From Ooceraea biroi (taxonomy: Eukaryota > Arthropoda > Insecta > Hymenoptera > Formicidae), in the NCBI RefSeq assembly GCF_003672135.1, contig NC_039510.1:1612001-1676000 (forward strand): DNA of 64,000 nucleotides. Reading direction: 5' to 3'. Position numbers and translations under genes: made by a program. The notes under the pieces were generated by a model. That model was not told where the DNA came from and made no database searches. It saw only the letters and a program-made list of their open reading frames with translations. Below, one piece after another: positions 22,173 to 34,488 of this stretch; position 1 is the first letter of the stretch; each line of letters starts with the position of its first letter.

Positions 22173-23723
22173 CGGTGAGACCGGAAGGAAGGAAGGGTGT
22201 AGGAGGATCGGTGGGATTTCAAGAGTGAACAGGAAAAGCTAAGGAAGGAAAGAAAACGCGGGGCGGGAGTGCAAAGGGGTGAGCGAAAGCGGTAACGCAC
22301 AAAGAGAGCCAAAAGGAAGGCGGGAAGGTGAAAAAGAAAAAGCACGAGAAGTGCGGTGCGCGAGAGGAAGACATAAAGAGAGATATCAAGAGCGGAGGAA
22401 AGGCGCGAAGAAAGCGACAGAGAAAGAGAGGAAAGGAAGAGAGAGAGAGAAAGCAGAGGGTGAGAGAGATCACCTAGGTACTCTGGCCCCGTAGCCGGAG
22501 TCCGCATTCACCGCACAAAAGCACAACTTGCGCACTGTTGCGTCGCGTTACCAAGCTACTGCGCGAGCAACCCGAACTGTGCCGTTCGGCCACCCCTGCC
22601 GAGCAGTCGAGTGCTTTCGTGCGGAGTGTTTACGTCGTCGCGCGGGTAAACAGCACACGTTGTCGCGTTGCAGCTCCCGTAACTCTGTGCCCCACGCGAG
22701 CGCTCCTACCCCTTTCTCTTTCGATCAGCGTGGATCAGCTGGACGCGCTTTTACGTTCGGTTCCTTGTTCTTGCATCCTCCGAGTGGCGGGATATCCGGG
22801 CCTTCATTTACTCACTCACTCACAGCGGATGTGAGAGAACAGCATTCGCGGAGCCGAGCGTGATTGTCCAATCGCCGACACCATAGTCGAGTTAGCTGAA
22901 GCTACGTGCGTGCGTGCATTCGTTCATTTGTTCGTACGTGCGTGTGGTACGCAGGAATATCCGACTAGAACCGATTGAAAGCTAAATGTCTTCGGCTTAA
23001 ACGTTCATCCCCGTGATATAATGCGAGCAGCACATTGATGTTCTCGCGTCAACTCGTGGCACTTTGCAGCGTCGTTTTCGCATTCACGTCGCTTCGTCTC
23101 GAGGGTTGCTAGAGATCTCGTGGACTTCCGGTGAACTCGATCGCGTCGCGTGAGACAGAACACGCTGCTGGTGCGCGCGCTCGCGTGGAATCGAATCGCA
23201 GACATCGGGATCGCCGTGCACTCGGGGGAGTCACGCTAAATCGACGGAGGGTAGCGCAGCAGGGAAAACGACGGCACTGTGACGGCCCGGCGGTGTGCGA
23301 CGTGATCTGTGCGACGAGATACGTGACTGACTTGAATCCCGTGCTCGTTTGCGTGTACGTAGTCCGTTGTGCTCCGAACGAAACTCTCACCGCGTTGCGA
23401 GTTGAAGCGCGCGCGAGCGGAATCGGGACCGAACAGAAGAAACTAAGGGGTAAAAAGAGAAAGAGACTGACTCAGAGAAGCACAAAGACGCTCCAGGAAC
23501 GACGTTGACCTCATCGTCGTTTGCGCTGGATGCCACTACGTCGTCGCGACGCGAATAAGTACCGTACGCGCGCGGCCGTACGGTAGTTGTCATTTGTGCC
23601 TGGCGTACGTTCGCGCGGCAAAGTGACTACCCCAAAGTGTGGCGGCGGTGACAGGAAGAAGGTACAGCCGCGCGACGTCATCGTCAGCATCAATGACAGG
23701 CGCAGCCAAGGCATCGAACTGAG
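22162..23723 (+). other. Putative non-coding first exon (5' UTR)
   Basis: The segment ends in the strong donor GAG|GTGAGT at 23723/23724. In the three frames leading to the donor, one stops at TGA in the last codon before it, one stops at TGA close to it, and one is open but has no ATG after its TAG near 23584. The exon therefore cannot contribute a standard coding start and is best read as 5' UTR, with many short upstream frames. Its first 300 bp are polypurine. The gene it belongs to is not recognised, and the 5' end is inferred from initiator-like motifs. A chance donor in unrelated DNA is the alternative. Confidence 0.4.
22180..22480 (+). repeat. Polypurine (GA-rich) tract, right
   Basis: About 300 bp dominated by GGAAGG, GAAAG and GAGA on the plus strand, with the purest GA near 22435-22460. 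It mirrors the tract on the other side of the candidate promoter and would be transcribed at the start of the UTR if the initiator sites at 22162-22170 are used. Confidence 0.8.
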
Positions 23724-24207
23724 GTGAGTTCCATTTGTGCGTGCGGAGCGCGTTTCCTGACCGAGCTCGCTCGACGATCGCCATCATCACCGAGAGTCCA
23801 TGAAAGCGAACGTGACACGTCGGTGCCACGGGATGCGCAGGGTTTAATTAGAGGGGGAGAACAGGTCGGCACCGACACATTAATCGCGCGAGTTCCGGCG
23901 AATGAAATTATAATCGTACGGCGGGGGTCGAGGTCTCGAATTACCCGCCGCGGAGATGGAACTTGAGGCGCTTGTGCTCTCCTGGTGTTATCGCGCTTCC
24001 TTCTGCCCTTCTATCCCTTGCCGAGGAACTTTCCGCCTTACTCCCGGATGGTACGGTAATGAAAATTCAAGAAAACTCCAGAGAGAACTTCACTTTAGAA
24101 TCCGACTTTTGCTGGATGTGTACGGGTGCTTTCCTCATTATACGAAGCTATGCAGACGATGCGAACACGTACTTGTGCATATTCCATGGATATACATCTC
24201 TTTTAAT

Positions 24208-24249
24208 TCATATATATACATATATATACATATATATACATATATATAT
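24208..24249 (+). repeat. 10-bp tandem repeat (TATATATACA)
   Basis: Three exact units at 24211-24240, then a TATATATATT variant and partial flanks. Confidence 0.95.
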
Positions 24250-24440
24250 TCGCTTTTGCGATTTGAGGACCCTCATACACCTTTATGCTCGCTGCAGACA
24301 CAAGATAAAATGGAGACAACAATAGCAACTTGCAACATAATTGAGCTAAGGATAAGAGCCTGTTTTCCGTGATAAGCGCAGCGTCCTTTGCGAGAGATCG
24401 ATTGATTATTCACGTTGTGCAACGAAAACGCTTCATTCTT

Positions 24441-24530
24441 AATAATCAGTGGGTCATTGCGTAACTGGGCTACGTAATTGGCCGGGTACTTCTTTTTACT
24501 TGTTTCAGCGATCAAAGAAGTTTTAATGAA
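24441..24530. repeat. Diverged duplicate, copy A
   Basis: Begins AATAATCAGTGGGTCATTGC and ends near TTTCAGCGATCAAAGAAG. It matches copy B at 24795-24890 with substitutions and small indels. Both copies carry a T-rich tract followed by TTTCAG, which looks like a plus-strand splice acceptor. Copy A also has the arms GATCAAAGA and TCTTTGATC, able to form a hairpin just to its right. On the minus strand both copies would read a peptide with the shared core QLRNDP, whose meaning is unknown. Confidence 0.75.
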
Positions 24531-24794
24531 ACTTTTTGCGTCTTTGATCAAACACTCGGCTCGACCGATATTACTTCATGAATTGTTTCTCAAACTAGGA
24601 GCGAGGGTACAGGGCAAAGGACAAAGATCTACTCCGTCCACAAAGTGGCTTTGTTCGATTTGTCGTCGATGATCGCTGATAATAAAATGTGGTGGATTTT
24701 AATTTTACGTCGAACGCCAACGTAAAAAGCGCTCGCAATATCGTCGCGCGGTAGCACCGCAGCAACTCCGCCGCGAGGGTACAAAGCAGAGTCC

Positions 24795-24890
24795 AATAAT
24801 CATTGGATCATTGCGTAACTGGAATACGTAATTTCCAGCAGCTTTTTGTACCTTTTTTACACGTGTTTCAGCGATCAAAAAATTCGATGA
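24795..24890. repeat. Diverged duplicate, copy B
   Basis: Begins AATAATCATTGGATCATTGC and ends near TTTCAGCGATCAAAAAA, about 355 bp after copy A in the same orientation. The last part, including the TTTCAGCGATCAAA string, is identical between copies. Confidence 0.75.
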
Positions 24891-26325
24891 GCAAAGCTTG
24901 GCGGAGCCACGAACGTTCAATCTCAAGAGACTTCCTTCGCATCGTGACATGAGATCGGCGATTAGCCGATGCTCTCATCACATACCTGCACCACCAAGTC
25001 ACCACGAGAACAACGGGGGAGATCCGCGCAAGGCTTGCCAAGCTCGCTTCACGCGCAACGAATCCCCATCGCGCCTAGACTCGAAGACACCATTCAAAGA
25101 CGCGGTGCTCGTCCGTGCACGGACGTATTGTCGTAATCGGAATACCGGATTGTTAAGTATCTTGGGTATCTCGAGTATGCGTAACGGTAGCGTCGTCATT
25201 TTGCGTAGCTGCGCGAACGTGGCCAACGGTTCCGTAGGTGCTCGTCGTACCACGGTCGGCACTCGCGCGGCTGACGACGCGCGTCACCGAGCAGATCCCA
25301 TCCAAATATGTCGAGAACATAGCGGCGGCTACGTCAGGGGGAGAACGTTCGCCGGATTTTAACGCGCCGCTTAACAACGTGCGTTACGCGCGAGCTGGAC
25401 AGATCGATTCGCCTGGGCCGCCTCCTTGTATCCCGGAGAATTCCCAGCGTTGATGACCGCGAGAATTGACCGCGAAATGTCATTAACGATAACGTGATCT
25501 ATCGCGCCTGCAAGGCTACCGTATCGGGGTGGACGAGCATCGACAACGGGGATTGGTCCAGCGCGAGTCCGGCAGCTCGCTCGTTTGCTCGCCGTTCGCT
25601 GAGCGTATTTCCCTTCGCCGACCCAGCAGAAGGAGGAACTTTTATGCGGTTATCCCGCCGCTTCGTGGGTAATGCGATTCTGAGCCGCGTGTACCGTGAT
25701 AAGGGCGCCGTAAGCGTGTAAACAGGAAAATTGCTAGACAGTAACCGCCGCCGCGGCCTAATCTCGCTTTTGACTGTGAACTGGGACAGCCGATTACCAT
25801 AATACGATTTATTTCCATAAAGTAGTTGATCGCAAGCGATTACCGGTACGGCGGCGGATCTTCGCCGCGCGGCAGTTAGCGAGCGCGGTGCTTCGGAATA
25901 CATTACGAGAGTACGGATGCTGGAGTACAGATAAAAATGACTACCGTGAGCACACCGCGTCGGCGAGCGCATAAATAGTTGATCGGCTTGTGAGAGCGCG
26001 ATGTCGATCCGGGGCTTGACATCGCGTCGACTCTCGCCTGGGCATTACGGTATTCTCGCGTCGATATCGAAAAATGATTGATTAAATCTGGCCTGCGTAG
26101 CCCCGGAATACCTCGAATACCTGCCATGCATTAACTCGAGCGCTCCAATCGAACTGTCATAATGACCGCTTTAACGTTAATGCGTACATTGTAATGCGCG
26201 AATTATCGCGACGCGATCGCCGGGATTTCCACCTGTGCGTATTACGCGCATTGTTTCTTTGTGAATGTGACGCATCACTTTGCTCCGCGCTCGACATCAC
26301 GCCCGAGCTATCTCGCTCGCGATCG

Positions 26326-26856
26326 CATCCCCATTAATTTTAATGGATCTGTCGGGCCGCAGACTTAATGCTCATCTGCACAATAGACACGTGGAACAAT
26401 TACAGAACACGCGAAAATGCGGTTACAATAGCTCCTCCTGCGCCTGCTGCGCGCGCGTATGGACACCTCGACGAGGAAATCGCGCTGATTATACGCGTAG
26501 ATCCACGTAAAATTTCTCGCGTCCTCGAGGGGAGATCCCGCGCGGGCCCAGCGCGCTGAATCAAGCGCGCGAGCAAGCGGATAAGTCGCTTATGTTTGGA
26601 AAACGCCGCGATTCGAGCGAAGCATTACTTCTCGTTATTGTCAACGAAAATGCAAATGCGCACGAAATCGGCGCGCGGTGCTTTCCATTATTTTCCCCCG
26701 GCAATCGTTATCGTGAAATCCTTCGAAATATCGAACTGCAAGACATTAACAACGTCTTTCCCGACAGCTGCATCAAGCGACGACGCTTTCGGTCAATCCT
26801 GCCTCCTCACTTTCCCCTTATCGTGGTCGTTATCCAATACCCATTAATTTTAATGA
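26326..26856. repeat. Two copies of a TAAT-core palindrome
   Basis: The string CCCATTAATTTTAATG occurs near 26329-26344 and again near 26840-26856 in the same orientation. It contains the inverted arms CATTAA and TTAATG, the core bound by many homeodomain proteins. It may be an enhancer element or chance. Confidence 0.5.
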
Positions 26857-27303
26857 TGAACGCGGTCAGTTTAACACGCGCGGGGAGTCATTGTAGCTAG
26901 CTTGTAGGCAATAAATCATAGCCCCTTGTCACTGAAAAGTGCATGGTTCAGATAAGTACGTACGATGCTCGATACACTCTAGCCTATCTGGCTATCCTTA
27001 CCCGGCGGCGGGTGTGTGTCTATATGCGGCAGACACAGGGTAGTTAGGGAACGTGATACCATTCTTAAATACGATCGAGATGGTTGTCTGCCTTTCCAAG
27101 AGGGATAAAGCTGGCGTATGATCTGCAGTTGCAATGTTAGCTATTTGTCTACAGATGTAAAATGTATGTTACTCTCTGCAGTTATCGAAATTTTTAGGAC
27201 AAAGATTATTACACAATTCATGTAATCCATTAACTGTTATATATTATTTATTAAGCCGACTTTAATCAGCGAAGAGAAAAACACGTGGAACGCATCACGC
27301 AAT

Positions 27304-27317
27304 ACACACACACACAC
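27304..27317 (+). repeat. (AC)n microsatellite
   Basis: Seven AC units followed by GTGTG, so the site is also weakly palindromic. Confidence 0.85.
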
Positions 27318-28271
27318 GTGTGATATTCTGTTATTCAGTGAAAAATAAATCTCGCAAAAACGTCGAGTTGGAATTAGTTCAAAACCGCATATTGCACCGG
27401 TTGCTCGCGGCCACATCGTGACACTATTCGCCAGCCAGTAAAGTCGAAAAATTACTACGCATTAGCGGCGCCATCGCGATGAAAAATTATGCGCCGTGGC
27501 CCACTGAGAGCCGAGAACGGAAGGCTACCATGTAACCGGAAATTATCATAAATTTTATAAGACTGCTACCCGGAGGACTAGAAGGGCGAGAGAAAGAGAC
27601 AGAGAGAGGCGAGGGTTGGATGGCCTCCGAGGGGAGATTGGGGTGAGAGGCGCGCTAATATCGCTAATATCCCGGGCTTATCGATTAGGGTAACCGCGCT
27701 CGTACACGGCCGCGGTTACGCATGCCAGCGGCGGGTGACACGCGATAAGACGGACGTGCCACGAAGAAATAACGCGTCCTTTTAAACACCGAAATTACGC
27801 TAATTGTCGACGACTTAACCAAGATTACGAAACGGCACCCGTAGCGTCGCGGGGGAACGACGTGGGGACGGAGCGGATTCATTTAGCTGCCCCCCGTGAG
27901 TATTGTACATTCTCGACCGACAGTAGCAGCAGCAGGAAAGACAGACTGAAAGAGAAAACTCGAGCAGGGATTTTCTTTGAAAACAGGCACGATTGTGCTG
28001 ATGAGACGATGAGTCCGCCGTTGGCTCGTTCGCCAGTGACGAATGCAAACGCGTGTCTCCGTTTCTGGCTCACCCCCTTAAAATGACACGCCTCGCGTAT
28101 AACGCTCGTTACGCCGATTAAGAACTTATAGGCGGTTATTTGAGAATCAGTGAGCGTCACGTTGACAATATGGATTTACGTATGACGGTTGAACGCTAGA
28201 AGGAGACAGAGAGAGAGAGAAAGTGTGTGAGACCACGTTCTCGATTAAGTAATAACCAGATGCTTCTTCCC

Positions 28272-28305
28272 TTCATCCATATTCATCCGTATTCATCCGT
28301 ATTCA
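28272..28305 (+). repeat. 10-bp tandem repeat (ATTCATCCGT)
   Basis: Three and a half units, the first with one substitution. Confidence 0.9.
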
Positions 28306-29573
28306 CAGGCTACATATTCAGTTTCTGTATTATTGTTACCGTCGTACTCGAAGACTCGTACGTTTAATAAGCTCGGCGCTCGGTGTCCTGTAAAGTGGCC
28401 GGTATATTGTGCGATTTCTATTCAGAACCTCTGGGTCGTCTGCTACTTCTTCCCTTTCTCCATCTCTCTCTTTCTCTTTCTTTCTCTCTGATTTGGATTT
28501 TCTCGGGCGCGCGAATATACCTGAACTGGGATTTTCACGCGACACTTCTTCCAGCGGGGATATAACTTCCCGTAGTGCAGTAACACTGAGATCATTCTGT
28601 GACCGCTAAATCGTTACAGCCGGCACCGACTCAACGAGAGCGCGAATTGTTGAAAGTAAGAGAATGCATTTGCGTCATCAAAGTGAAATGTCGTCATCGT
28701 CAAAGGTGCAAGGTAACGTTTTAAGCTCGCGTATATGGATCGTCGCGTACCATCTCGCGAAGCGTACAACTGTACGCCTTCTGTTATATGCTTAGTACAT
28801 AACGACGTTTTAAAGCAAGCAACGCTAACGAGTTCTGAACGCGCGTAGGTACTACGTAGTCGTCGGCTCAAAATGTGATGATATTTACCCCGTCGTCGGT
28901 CGCGTTGCGCGAAAATAGCGCGAGCATAACGAAACCGCGCGGAAAAATTGTTCGGCCGGAACCGAAAATATTTACGCCCTGATACAGGCATTCTCCGATA
29001 TCCTATAAAAACTACGATATTTTTTGGTAACCGGGCAGAGGGGAGGGAAGCGCAGGAGAGGAGAGAAGTGAGGAGTGGCGGGCGTTATTAGTGCGGCATT
29101 TTATTTCCGATCTCAATATTCTCATCGCGAGCGAGCCGAAATCAAATGTTACAGCCGCCACCATGCACCGGCGTCTAGCATTCTCCGCTTTCGCGAGAAC
29201 GCGGCCAGCTTGTTTCGTGCCGGTGGCAGCAACCGCATCGCGGCATAATGTCTGAACGCGCGGGCACAGCGCTCCTATTTCCTTATATGCTTCGCGGGGA
29301 CCTCGCGCGGTTGTATGACACGGCCGCGCGGCCATAACTCCTCGGTATGTAGGCCAAGGGGTTGGAGGAGGTTCCGACTTCCTCGAGGATAGATCACCAT
29401 ACAAACATTCACGCGATAAGCTGCGCGCGAGAGCGAGCGCGCGCTGCTTTGCATCATCGCCCGCGAAAGTTTCGGGCTCATTTTCCGCGACCTCGCTCCA
29501 TATTTTTTCAGACCGCGCGTTGCACCCGCAACACCTGCTCGGGAGCTTCGGCTATCCATTTATTCTCGCGAAG

Positions 29574-29595
29574 CGAGAGAGAGAGAGAGAGAGAG
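29574..29595 (+). repeat. (GA)n microsatellite
   Basis: About eleven GA units followed by imperfect purine sequence. Confidence 0.9.
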
Positions 29596-30043
29596 GACGA
29601 GAAGAGAGACAAAGCAAGAGGAGAATAGCTCTCGCTCGCGCAGTGCGGGAGTAATATGCCATCATCACGTTTGCGAATGTTACAAGTCTGCGGTGGTGAA
29701 ATTTCTAATATCGCTGTCTTGCACCTCGAAGAACCGTCTCTGATTTATGGCGCAAACGAGGACCCGTTCCTTGCCTCGACGCTACCGAATAGAATACCAG
29801 CGATCGAATGGTCCCTCCGAAATCCACGTGCCATTTGTACGCGATGTTCGTCCCCGAAGAAACGCACGGGCTTCGTCTCATCATCGAGCACATCGAGTGG
29901 AAGGAAAGCGGCAGCTTTCGTGACTGAAATTCGCGCAGCAACTCGAACTCGACCGATGTGTAGCGCGGTCCAAGCAGTTATTATTTATCGTACGGGACAA
30001 TCAGGGATAACGAGTGAAACTGTCGCAATAATTATATTAGCAC

Positions 30044-30075
30044 GTTCGCGCGCGTCATTAAAAGTGCGCGCGAAC
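30044..30075. repeat. CpG-rich inverted repeat, 10-bp arms
   Basis: Arms GTTCGCGCGC (30044-30053) and GCGCGCGAAC (30066-30075) are exact reverse complements around a 12-nt loop. Confidence 0.8.
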
Positions 30076-31660
30076 AGGGAAATGAGTTTGCGAAATGTTA
30101 GTCGTCGCGTTCTCTCCGGCGAACGCTGTGTTCGACAGATAATGACATTAATCCCTTAACTGGGCACGGTGATTTTTCGTTATGCGAGCGTTACGGTGCG
30201 CGCGAATCAATGCAATCCCGCCTTTTAACGGCGTTTCAGAGCGAAAATATTAGCGGAAATACAACACTTTTAATTAATCGACAATTTCTAGCAAGCCGTT
30301 TATTCAATCGGCTTTACAATTACAAATCACTGTCGCGCTGCAATCTACATGTGACAAAGAATCATCTTCAATCATTCACTCGCGCGCGTTAATTTGTTGC
30401 ATAAAAGATCGATATACCTATCGAGCAATGGGATTTATTCGGCGGAATCTGCTTTTCACGCGTCTCCCATTCAAATCTAATTTTTCGCAATATTTAAAAT
30501 TTAGTTAAATAATAACTCTCTCGACATGTGAAAATCGGCTCAAAGTTTCTAGATTTGACTCTATTCACTGTATTTCGGACGTAGTTCGGATAATGTGTTT
30601 TTGAAGTGCATGCGCAAACGATTCGCGCGCATATTGACGACGAGTAATCGCGCCTGGTAATTACCCGACCAACCATCGGTTTTGCCGGAGATTAAATGTA
30701 AATGCGCCAGGCACATTTGCGAAGCTACCGTGGCACCTACATCATTTGGTATTACTGAAAGCACTCCGCACAACTTTTTTCTTTTTTTTTGTGAAACGCA
30801 AACGTAATCATCCGGCGATTGGAGTCGGAGTGCCTGTTGATCATGTCAGTCATCACCTCATTAAGTCGATTAATAATCAATCATACGATCACACGTTTCT
30901 CTACTGCAAGTTGCACCTCAAGCTGCAATCCGAAAGGTAGAATTTTGTCATGACGTTTTTAATTAGCACCGTAATCACTGTTGCTCGTAAGACAGTCCGG
31001 CTGCTGGTATACGTGATTAGAGATGCTGTGCGAGAGATAATTTTAGCCGACTACGCTAGAGAGCTCAGCTTCTGTTTTGTCGTCGTCCGATTCGGGCTCG
31101 ACTGTATGCACTGGATCTGGCAGCGTTTAGAGACTTCGATCTGAACTCCCGCCGGAATCGTATGCCTCGTATCTCGTACAATTATATGTCAGCAACTCGC
31201 AGCGAAACTTGATTAGAAACTTGTTGGTTTACCCAAATTTCCGACTCGGTAATATTAAGACGTGGAACACGTCGGGTCACGCGCAAAACATGGAGCTGTC
31301 TGCAAAAGTTTAATGTCGAGTTTTCGAATCGTCTCGCCGTCGCAGTGTTGGAATATACTCCATTTTAATTTTTCTTGGTCAGAGCCGCATTAACAGCTCG
31401 CACGACACGTTAAATATAACATAATGTACCTGCCAATATGCACTTTACCATGCAACATCTCTGTGTTGTTATGCATTCTTAAACGATTACTGCATTGCGC
31501 CTGCGTATTGACAAACGCTTTATATTTATATTTAACGAATAATGCCGTTGTAATGAGGCGTCTGCACTAACGAGACGTGTCTACAATAATAAATTGATGT
31601 TGAATATCTTAAATCCTCCTTTGTAATAAATCCACATAATTTTATTGAGAGGGATGTCCA

Positions 31661-31698
31661 TGGTTTGCAATGTGAACGTTGGTTTGCAATGTGAGCGA
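31661..31698 (+). repeat. 19-bp tandem direct repeat
   Basis: TGGTTTGCAATGTGAACGT is followed immediately by a copy with A to G at one position and a diverged end. Confidence 0.85.
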
Positions 31699-34470
31699 GG
31701 TAATCATCGAATCAAGATTATTCATAGATATTATATGTAGCGTTATGCGAGTCGCAAAGAAGATTAAGGATTCCGAGTAAAATTTAGTATTTTTGGTATT
31801 GGGAATAATTCTATATAATCTTTATCGCGCTATTCTGTCAGATCTGAAACAAATTGAATCCAAACAATTTAATTTTTCCGATTAATTCTCAGTAATACTC
31901 ATTTTTATGGAACTCGCAAATGTATGTCTTTATTTTTCTCTTGTGCTGTTGATTTAAACAAACTACAAATTTTTTCTGACAATCGATTTCAACGATCCGC
32001 ACAGAGACTCAACGAATGTACGTAGCCGGTATTTGCAAACGTTTATGCAGAGTAACAGTACTCACAGCGAAATCCAACGCGCTATCCAGATTGTATCTAT
32101 TTTAGTCGCAATACAGCTGGGATCCTCGACATTCCGGAATTAACCGTTGCTGCCTCGTGTACGAAGTCATTTGACGTCTATCATTATTCACATCCTATTA
32201 CAGCAGTCGCTTGTTTCACGATGTATGATAACGTGAATTAAGCAGACATTATCATAGAGCACTCTCTGACGTAGCGCAATTTTTTCGCTGGATTATACCT
32301 ACCTGTCCCCATTGTGATCCGTCAGGTTCCCTTGCGCGAATGTCGCGTTGTCGGAGATGAAACGAAAACATAATTCCGCGCTATCCGCGGATCGATATCT
32401 GTTTTAGTGTCATCAGGGATAGTCGTAATGCGAGATACGGAAGATCTGGCAACGACGGGAAATCGCGCGAACGGAAATCGCATTAACGTACGTACGTCGT
32501 GCAGCTTCTACTTGTCCAGCAGCCTCAGGTCGGAAGGCTCGCGTTCTCTCTCGTTATTCGAGTCACACGTGGCACAAGATAACGCTTTTCCCTTTTCGGA
32601 GAAGAGAGACGTGCTCACCCTCTCCCTTTGCTTGGCATCATGTCCACCGGGACCTCGTAAACCCGCTGCCGTAACAATTCCTGCCCGTTTTCCGTACTCT
32701 TTTCGTCTCCGCCATCTCGTTCCTTCCTTCTCGCTTCTTTCTTCGCTCCTGTCTCTCTTCCCTCCCCCTCTGCGTTGCATTCTGCAACACCCGCGAGCAT
32801 TCCCGTTGCCCGAATCCCGCCCAGAGGCTGTCCACTTGCGACCCGAAAAATTTTTCTCCGTCGTCCATTTGCGAGGGTTTTCCCCGCGTCTATACCGAGT
32901 AAATCTTGCACGGCGTACTTTCCTGGATATTTGTTCGCGCTGCTGAAAAAAGAGCTGCAGGATTACGCGCGCGGTGCCTCTCTCCGCGCGACTATTCCCG
33001 CGCGCGACGCGAGGGTGGGCGGTATGTAAAAATCCACGCACGTACGACTTTCCTCTTTCGTACGCGAGGCAAGCAGGGACCGCATCGACGAAAGTTTTTC
33101 GCGTACGCGATCTTCGGAGTTCAGGACGGTCAACGTTCGTCCGAAAAATCGTGCAAGAAAGACGCGACCGCAGCAAGCAAGGCGTGTCCTGCGAGCTTGC
33201 TCACGATGTAACGACATCTCGTTGACCCGAGAAAACGACGCGGGCGAAATCCCGCTATCACGAGGAAAAACATCCGCAGGCCGTTATCACGGATGTTCTC
33301 TCCGCCGCGTATTTCCCGCATGGTTAAAATTATCGGCCGTTCCGCGCCCACCTCGTGCGGAAAAGCACTTATACGTAGCCGTGATCGCGCACGATCAACT
33401 CGAATTAATCGTAGCCTACGCAAAACGATTCTTCTTCTTTCGCTTGTCTGTTCTTTCGATCGCTAGTGTTGCGCGTGAGCGAAAGTTCCGAGGAGAAGAA
33501 GTTCCGGAAGAAAGTTCAAGCGGCGTTCACGGTCGCTGCCGGAAGCTGCACTGGTCCGTTTCCGGATGAGAAGAGCTCGAGGAGCGTAGATCGAAATTGA
33601 TCGAGATTAAGGGCGCGTGAATTCCGCGTAAGCTTGACGGGTAAACGTCAACGCTTCTTTCGTCAAGTCATCGCAAGCATCACACTTGACAAGCGGCGGT
33701 TCGCACTGCCGTGCGATGCGTTTGTAAACCGATAATTAAGCTTGACAGCCTGTGTGCTTTACACGCACCAAGTACTCTTATCAACAGATGACTGTTATTA
33801 GATGAAACTTGGCTGCACCATCGCTGTATGTTCTCGTACGATAGCTCGTCCCTTCCTCCCTTTCTCTTTTCGGCATTAATTTGACAGCGTAAACATACAG
33901 TGCATTCACGAATGGAGCCCTCCGCGCAGGATGGATTAACAATTTCGGATAGCACCGACAACGATAGCTGAGAGCGTGCGAGCGAACGTAACGTACGGAT
34001 AATTACGGAAATGTGCGTAGGCGCGTATTTCAACTACAAACAAATGTCAAAACGTGCGGTTGGCCGCGAGCCAGAACGACATAGGCGAAGGGAATATATG
34101 TATATATACGTGCACGTACGTACATGGAGCTATACGTTGGCCTCCTCCCTCCCGTTACCTCCCTAAACATCGCGGGTCCATTTTCCATTATATTCCGATG
34201 AAATATAAACCGTGCCGTAAATAACAATCCTTTATATTGAACCGTGCGCGGCGCATGCATTACGCCGCGCACCGACGCGGTTATGCGAGTGTGTGATCGA
34301 GAGATACGCGCGACCCCTGGCCTCGCGGAGATCGTACGTTAGGTCGAGCAGAATTATTTCCGCGCGAAAAGCCGCGAGTCGTGTCATTTTGTAACCTCTC
34401 GCGATTTAGGTCTCGCGATTTCGCGCCGATCGCGATTCCATTAGCCGCAATTGCGCTCCGTTGCGATTGA

Positions 34471-34488
34471 TCCGCGATCGATCGCGGA
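34471..34488. repeat. Perfect 18-bp palindrome
   Basis: TCCGCGATCGATCGCGGA equals its own reverse complement. It lies in a stretch with several further TCGCGATT strings (34395-34440), so it may be part of a locally repeated motif. Confidence 0.85.

Noticed and set aside
23645..23723. Open frame before the donor at 23724 reading RDVIVSIND, which resembles part of a PDZ domain
   Set aside because: The frame has an upstream TAG near 23584, no ATG after it and no acceptor. The match is short, so it is most likely chance within a UTR.
28585..28610. String TGAGATCATTCTGTGA, similar to the 5' end of the bantam microRNA
   Set aside because: Similarity stops after the seed region and no flanking hairpin was seen.
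32407..33176. Open frames of 179 (plus) and 222 (minus) codons
   Set aside because: They overlap each other in CpG-rich sequence, have basic low-complexity composition and show no recognisable domain.
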